Assembly: GCA_031267635.1 (NCBI GenBank)
Contig: JAIRYX010000471.1
Coordinates: 1-16,605 of the forward strand
Length of the DNA stretch: 16,605 nucleotides
Direction of reading: 5' to 3'
Source: Planctomycetaceae bacterium
GTDB taxonomy: Bacteria; Planctomycetota; Planctomycetia; Pirellulales; Thermoguttaceae
In this document: in pieces, positions 13,462 through 16,605 of the stretch
How the letters are laid out: every line of letters begins with the position of its first letter
Numbering within the stretch: the stretch's first letter is position 1
Notes under the pieces: model-generated
Databases searched by the model: none
What the model was told of the DNA's origin: nothing
What the model saw: only the letters and a program-made list of their open reading frames with translations
Program-made: the position numbers and the translations under genes

Positions 13462-13936
13462 CATCTTAAATTTGTCCTTCCGATGGCGGCGCAGCATTGC
13501 CAGACACTGTATAATGCCGCCAATAATTATCATTTTTCACACGGCAATTGGTTTGAACGGAATTTCTTTAACGGTAACAGCAATCTCACAAATAATTTGA
13601 CAAACAAATCCCAACAGACATGAGAATCGTTAATATACGTGGGACTTTTTCGGGCTCATCCGCTTGCAACAAAATCCTTTAAAGCCGTCATTGATGAATT
13701 ATCAAACACGGTTGCCATTTCAGAAACTATCAACACGAATATTGATAGAATTTACTGGGCGAAGCGATTCCGACAAGACAAAGTAACCCGTAAGGAAATA
13801 GCGAGCTGCTGTTCGTTGATTTTTTGTAACTATTTAGTTGCCGTCATTTTATCGGAAAATATTATTATTGCCGCCCTTATTTTTCTGAAATTCCCTTAGT
13901 AGCCCGAATTGCTCCCCAATTATGCTCCCTTATCTC
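13462..13936. other. Intergenic region between sat and tatD
   Basis: No gene is convincingly supported. An 86-codon + frame starting with GTG at 13639 lacks a ribosome site and any recognisable motif, so I do not call it. There is no clear terminator for tatD. Confidence 0.4.
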
Positions 13937-14845
13937 TTATTTTTCGTTCAATTTTTTTGTATTGACGTTGTTGTTTTGTGTGCCAAAGATTTGTCGCGCA
14001 TTGGCGGTTGTAATTTTCGCAATATCCGCGATAGAACAATTTCGTAATCCAGAAAGCGTTTGCGCAACAAACGCCGTCATAAGCGGGGTGTTTTTCTCAA
14101 TTTTTCCGCGAAAAGGATGAGGCGTCAAAAACGGAGAATCGGTTTCAATTAAAATACGTTCATTGGGGATAGTTTTTGCGGATTCACGAATTTGCGAAAA
14201 CTTTTTGTTTGAGTAAGTTACGGAACCGGAAAAACTTATATAAAGCCCCATTTCGAGAAATTTTTCTGCAACTTCCGGTGAACTACTGAAAGAGTGAATT
14301 ACCCCCAAAATCGGCGACAGTTTGGCATGGTTGTTCAAAATCTCCAACATATCGCCGTCGCAATTACGGCTGTGTATAACAACCGGAATATTTCGTTTTT
14401 TTGCCAAATCCAGATGTCGTTCAAAGTATTCCCGCTGGATTTCAAACGGAACGGTATCCCAATAGCGATCCAAGCCGGTTTCACCGATTGCTGCAACTTT
14501 TATATTTTTCGAAAGTTCTATAATTTCCTGCCATTCGTCGTGAGAAGAATCGTCAATATTGTTCGGATGAATCCCAACGGCGGCGTAAATTTGAGGGAAA
14601 TCACTGGAAAGTTTGACAACCTCATGGCTTGTGTCCAAAGAAGTCGCAACATTGAGAATACCGCTTATTTGGAAATTCCACTTTTTTTCAAATTTGCTAC
14701 TATTTTCAATTTTTTCAGGAAATTTGCCGTAAAATGAAGATTTCAAAACGTTTATCGCATTTTCGGAGAAAAAATCCGACGTAATATGTGCGTGAGTATC
14801 AAACAATTCCAGCGAGTCGGTATGTATCGTCGTTATTTTTGTCAT
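13937..14845 (-). CDS. tatD: TatD-family metal-dependent hydrolase
   Basis: The 302-residue TIM-barrel protein belongs to the TatD DNase family; members act as metal-dependent 3'-5' exonucleases or related hydrolases in the cytoplasm. The metal ligands are visible in order: DTHAH (16-20), the GIHPNN loop (91-96), Glu122 in GETGLDRYW, His158 in IHSR, His184 in HSFSS and Asp236 in ETDSPFLTPHPFRG. Family members are usually ~255-265 residues. The excess is accounted for by a Lys/Ser-rich insert at about 36-58, between the first strand and the GI(L/V)NV segment, and by a ~15-residue polar C-terminal tail. No Shine-Dalgarno precedes the ATG at 14845. The gene appears to stand alone, divergent from csrA. 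TatD is not part of Tat secretion despite its name. Confidence 0.93.
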   Translation of the reverse strand: MTKITTIHTDSLELFDTHAHITSDFFSENAINVLKSSFYGKFPEKIENSSKFEKKWNFQISGILNVATSLDTSHEVVKLSSDFPQIYAAVGIHPNNIDDSSHDEWQEIIELSKNIKVAAIGETGLDRYWDTVPFEIQREYFERHLDLAKKRNIPVVIHSRNCDGDMLEILNNHAKLSPILGVIHSFSSSPEVAEKFLEMGLYISFSGSVTYSNKKFSQIRESAKTIPNERILIETDSPFLTPHPFRGKIEKNTPLMTAFVAQTLSGLRNCSIADIAKITTANARQIFGTQNNNVNTKKLNEK

Positions 14846-15328
14846 CGTTTGTAAATGTCTTAATCCTAAAACAATACGAATAATCTAGCAATTACAGGAA
14901 TTTGTGAAAAAACATTTGATAAAAGACGTATATATCAAAGTACAAATTAAGTACAATTATGTTATGTTAAGAACCAAATTTTCCATAAATCATTTTTAGT
15001 AAGGTAAAATGAATTTTAATAAAAATAATATATGATACATTTATCCTCTAATTTATGGTAGAAATCAGTAAAATTTTCATTTCAAAACGCAAAATTATAC
15101 CTTGTTGCTGTGTTTAGTATAATTGTTATAGTCGATTATGTCTAAAATAATTTATTAAAATTTTTATTTTATCAGGAATAAAACAGGTAGATAGGGTCAA
15201 GATGAAACTATATTAAAAACGTACCGATTGGGGCAAGTTAGTAAACTGCATCTATCATCGGTCGTAATTGATGAGGAGTTAGCGGAACCTGCTATTATGA
15301 TGACAAGTTTCAATGGAAGGAAGATACG
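14846..15328. other. A+T-rich divergent region between tatD and csrA
   Basis: No gene is supported. A TATAAT at 15118-15123, with only a poor -35 (TTATAC at 15095-15100, 17-base spacing), is a weak candidate csrA promoter. It would give a leader of about 200 nt containing the GGA elements described separately. Confidence 0.35.
15273..15323 (+). promoter_or_regulatory. csrA leader with GGA hairpin and GGA-containing ribosome site
   Basis: TAGC (15280-15283) and GCTA (15291-15294) flank the loop GGAACCT, a small hairpin presenting GGA. Nearby are GAGGAG (~15273-15278) and the Shine-Dalgarno region GGAAGGAAG (15315-15323), which holds two more GGA motifs directly before the ATG. CsrA proteins bind GGA in loops and at ribosome sites and commonly repress their own translation this way. 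Autoregulation here is inferred from motif placement. Confidence 0.45.
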
Positions 15329-15520
15329 ATGTTAGTGCTTTCCCGAAAAAAAAATGAAAGTATTGTGATTAACGACAATATTACGGTCGTTGTGGTGGAA
15401 ATTCGTGGTGATAAAGTGCGGCTGGGTATTGAAGCCCCGAAAGACGTTCCCGTTCACCGCAAGGAAATATTTGAAGCCATCCACGCATTACAAAATCAAG
15501 AGGAACATTCAGAAGTTTGA
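15329..15520 (+). CDS. csrA: Carbon storage regulator CsrA
   Basis: The 63-residue product is a complete CsrA: MLVLSRKKNESIVI at the start (Arg6, part of the RNA-binding face, lies in LSRKK), then VRLGIEAPKDVPVHRKEI in the second half (RLGI strand, VHR with the second RNA-binding arginine). The homodimer binds GGA motifs in mRNA leaders and changes translation or stability of targets in metabolism, motility and biofilm switching. The start is fixed by GGAAGGAAG just upstream. The leader shows GGA elements that suggest autoregulation. A candidate CsrA-titrating RNA lies ~380 bases downstream on the other strand. No flagellar genes or fliW, which often adjoin csrA in other phyla, are present in the window. 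Confidence 0.96.
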   Translation: MLVLSRKKNESIVINDNITVVVVEIRGDKVRLGIEAPKDVPVHRKEIFEAIHALQNQEEHSEV

Positions 15521-15522
15521 AT

Positions 15523-15543
15523 ATGTCCGCATTTTACGGGCAT
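15523..15543 (+). terminator. Hairpin just after csrA
   Basis: ATGTCCG and CGGGCAT pair (one G-U) around a 7-base loop, starting three bases after the csrA stop. There is no U-tract directly after it, so it may protect the 3' end or attenuate more than terminate. Confidence 0.4.
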
Positions 15544-15892
15544 AAGGTCATAATTTTCAAAAATGATACTTTTTGTTTTTCTTCAAGGATTTCATGAACT
15601 GCCAATCTTGTTTAAGGTTGGGAGTTTTGGAATTTTTTCTTGCGTTGTTTCCTGAAATTCTTGTAAATTAAGTTGCTTTCATAATTACTGCACTTCCCCA
15701 AAATTAATAATGGTTAATCTGTGGAATTTAAGCCGTTTGAGATTGACCTCTATATTTTTATGTTTTCTGCTTTTGAGGCAAAAACGTATTTAATTCACCG
15801 TAGTTTTGGTAAAATAATAAAAATAAGACGTTTAGAAAAATGCTTTTAATATATTTTGGGGAAAGTGTAGATAATGAGGTGCGTATTGGGTA
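15544..15892. other. A+T-rich region between csrA and the candidate small RNA
   Basis: No gene is supported. A second hairpin, CCAATCTT-GTTT-AAGGTTGG (15602-15621, 8 bp with one G-U), is followed after about 10 bases by a T-rich run and could be the csrA terminator. Nothing else stands out. Confidence 0.4.
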
Positions 15893-15897
15893 ATGAC

Positions 15898-15937
15898 AAA
15901 AATCGGCGTTAAAACTGAATATCCAGTTTTAACGCCG
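15898..15937 (-). terminator. Intrinsic terminator of the - strand small RNA
   Basis: CGGCGTTAAAACTG (15904-15917) and CAGTTTTAACGCCG (15924-15937) form a perfect 14-bp stem with a 6-base loop. Read on the - strand, the stem is followed by ATTTTTG, a U-tract. On the + strand it is followed by A's, so the direction of termination is right to left. On the - strand a GGA spans the top of the stem and the loop. Confidence 0.85.
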
Positions 15938-16147
15938 TAAAAAAATAGCTCCGTCATGAGGAGCTCCCGATTGGCAACCGACCCAGTACGTGTTCCCTAT
16001 CGTTAGTTCCCCGCCATCCCAGGAGGGAAAGATAATGCGAGGTCCCGCATCCTCGTCTCTCATAACAGAGCATCAGGAGAAAGGAGAAAATAAATCGACA
16101 TTTTTATCTCGTTGATTTCCTCAACTGAAAACACAACGCGAAATAAC
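15898..16147 (-). ncRNA. Candidate CsrB/RsmZ-like small RNA
   Basis: A ~250-nt transcript is framed by a sigma-70-like promoter and a strong intrinsic terminator, and contains no open frame of note. On the - strand nine GGA motifs occur. Four sit in or at hairpin loops: GTTGA-GGAAA-TCAAC (16111-16125); ATGCG-GGACCT-CGCAT (16035-16050); a TTCCC...GGGAA stem with loop TGGGAT (16007-16029); and the terminator hairpin. A further hairpin, AGCTCC/GGAGCT, lies at 15947-15965. Repeated GGA loops are the mark of RNAs that sequester CsrA, and csrA is the nearest gene. The opposite strand also has several GGA motifs, so the count alone is not decisive. A 6S RNA or an unrelated structured RNA remains possible; I see no single long hairpin with a central bubble as expected of 6S. 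Confidence 0.6.
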
Positions 16148-16153
16148 GAGAGT

Positions 16154-16182
16154 AGAATATAAAAAATACAAACTGACATCAA
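16154..16182 (-). promoter_or_regulatory. Probable promoter of the candidate small RNA
   Basis: On the - strand, TTGATG (16177-16182) and TATTCT (16154-16159) are spaced by 17 bases, placing the start near 16147. The spacer is A+T-rich. Confidence 0.55.
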
Positions 16183-16194
16183 GTGGAATTTCTC

Positions 16195-16221
16195 AAAAAA
16201 GATAAAATTTTTATCTTTTTT
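16195..16221. terminator. A+T-only palindrome with T-runs on both strands
   Basis: AAAAAAGATAAAA and TTTTATCTTTTTT form a 13-bp stem with a one-base centre, just upstream of the small-RNA promoter. It could act as a weak two-way terminator insulating that promoter, but the stem has only one G-C pair. Confidence 0.35.
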
Positions 16222-16605
16222 AAGACCACCGTTTCTCATTTATTATATCCCCAAAGCCCCTCTTGTCCCTAATGTCCCTTTTGGAAGCTAAAAAATATTT
16301 TTAAAATTTTCGTAGCTATTCAGTCGCCCAGCCAAATATGCTAAAATTACTTTCAATTTATTTTTTCTCACAGAGCAACAAAGAATTTATTTTTAGAATT
16401 TCTCAGTGTTCTTGGTTGCTTTGTGAGAGACAAATTTTAAAGTGTGATGAGTATAAATCCGCACGAGGCGTCTGAATAATTAAAAAAATATTTTCAAGAA
16501 AATTTCAAAATATTCCACATTCCCCTTTAAAGATTTTTCACCTTGGCATATAATAGTAATCAATAAACTTAATTGTTAGGCAAAAATCAATGGTGATTTT
16601 TGTCT
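16222..16605. other. Intergenic right end with dispersed motifs and hairpins
   Basis: No gene is supported. The region holds a copy of the CTTGTCCCTAATG motif (16246-16283, also at 10288-10325) and a copy of the TTCAGTCG motif (16318-16345). It also has a 13-bp stem, CTCACAGAGCAAC (16367-16379) with GTTGCTTTGTGAG (16415-16427), and a terminal hairpin, CAAAAATCA-ATGG-TGATTTTTG (16581-16602), cut close to the window edge. Confidence 0.45.
16367..16427. repeat. Hairpin with 13-bp stem, MITE-like
   Basis: The arms pair along 13 positions (one G-U if transcribed) around a 35-base A+T-rich loop containing the direct repeat AGAATTT. It has no U-tract. It resembles small dispersed foldback elements found in intergenic regions. 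Confidence 0.5.

Noticed and set aside
13639..13899. 86-codon + frame between sat and tatD
   Set aside because: GTG start without ribosome site, no recognisable motif, and composition like the surrounding intergenic DNA.
15898..16147. 6S, SRP or RNase P RNA
   Set aside because: I could not find the SRP GGAA/AGCAG core, RNase P conserved boxes, or the single long bubbled hairpin of 6S. The 6S option is not fully excluded.

Overview
The window looks like a low-to-moderate G+C bacterial chromosome, most likely from a planctomycete or relative. The taxonomy is an inference from three things: a very long YidC carrying a PDZ-like insert, many large structured intergenic regions, and a compact CsrA. 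No rRNA or tRNA gene was seen.

Left part (1-5394) is a strongly A+T-rich accessory island. It opens with the 3' part of an unrecognised gene (1-1473), followed with a perfect Shine-Dalgarno by a VirB2/TrbC-like pilin gene. The pilin gene is split by a 345-bp MITE-like insertion (1626-1970) with 17-bp terminal inverted repeats and a 10-bp target duplication. Removing the element and one duplicate restores a 129-residue frame. Then come three toxin-antitoxin modules, all on the + strand: VapB/VapC (toxin broken by an in-frame TGA), Phd/YefM-like antitoxin with PIN toxin (C-terminus apparently frameshifted), and MntA/HepT-like nucleotidyltransferase with HEPN toxin (apparently intact). Four copies of a ~145-155-bp imperfectly palindromic repeat (starts near 2241, 3201, 4107, 5074) bracket the modules at a regular 0.9-0.97-kb spacing. 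The layout resembles a cassette array, but the repeats do not match the attC consensus.

Middle part (5395-12063) carries core-like genes on the + strand: yidC, a YbhG-like membrane fusion protein and a YbhF-like double ABC ATPase. The last two should work together in one export pump, but no permease is in the window. They are separated by 1.2 kb of repeat-rich DNA: a 815-bp region with 20-bp inverted repeats at its ends, a ~140-nt imperfect hairpin, and 22 tandem 21-bp units in two sub-families. The first sub-family encodes a small hairpin whose stem shows paired base changes.

Right part (12079-16605): sat (sulfate adenylyltransferase) and tatD on the - strand, then csrA on the + strand after an A+T-rich leader. 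About 380 bp beyond csrA, on the opposite strand, is a candidate small RNA (about 16147 down to 15898) with a recognisable promoter, a strong intrinsic terminator and several hairpins showing GGA in their loops. That is the hallmark of CsrB/RsmZ-type RNAs that titrate CsrA. The window ends in more hairpin-forming intergenic sequence.

The items most worth following are the repeat-delimited toxin-antitoxin array, the MITE-split pilin, the covarying tandem hairpin array and the candidate Csr-type RNA beside csrA.
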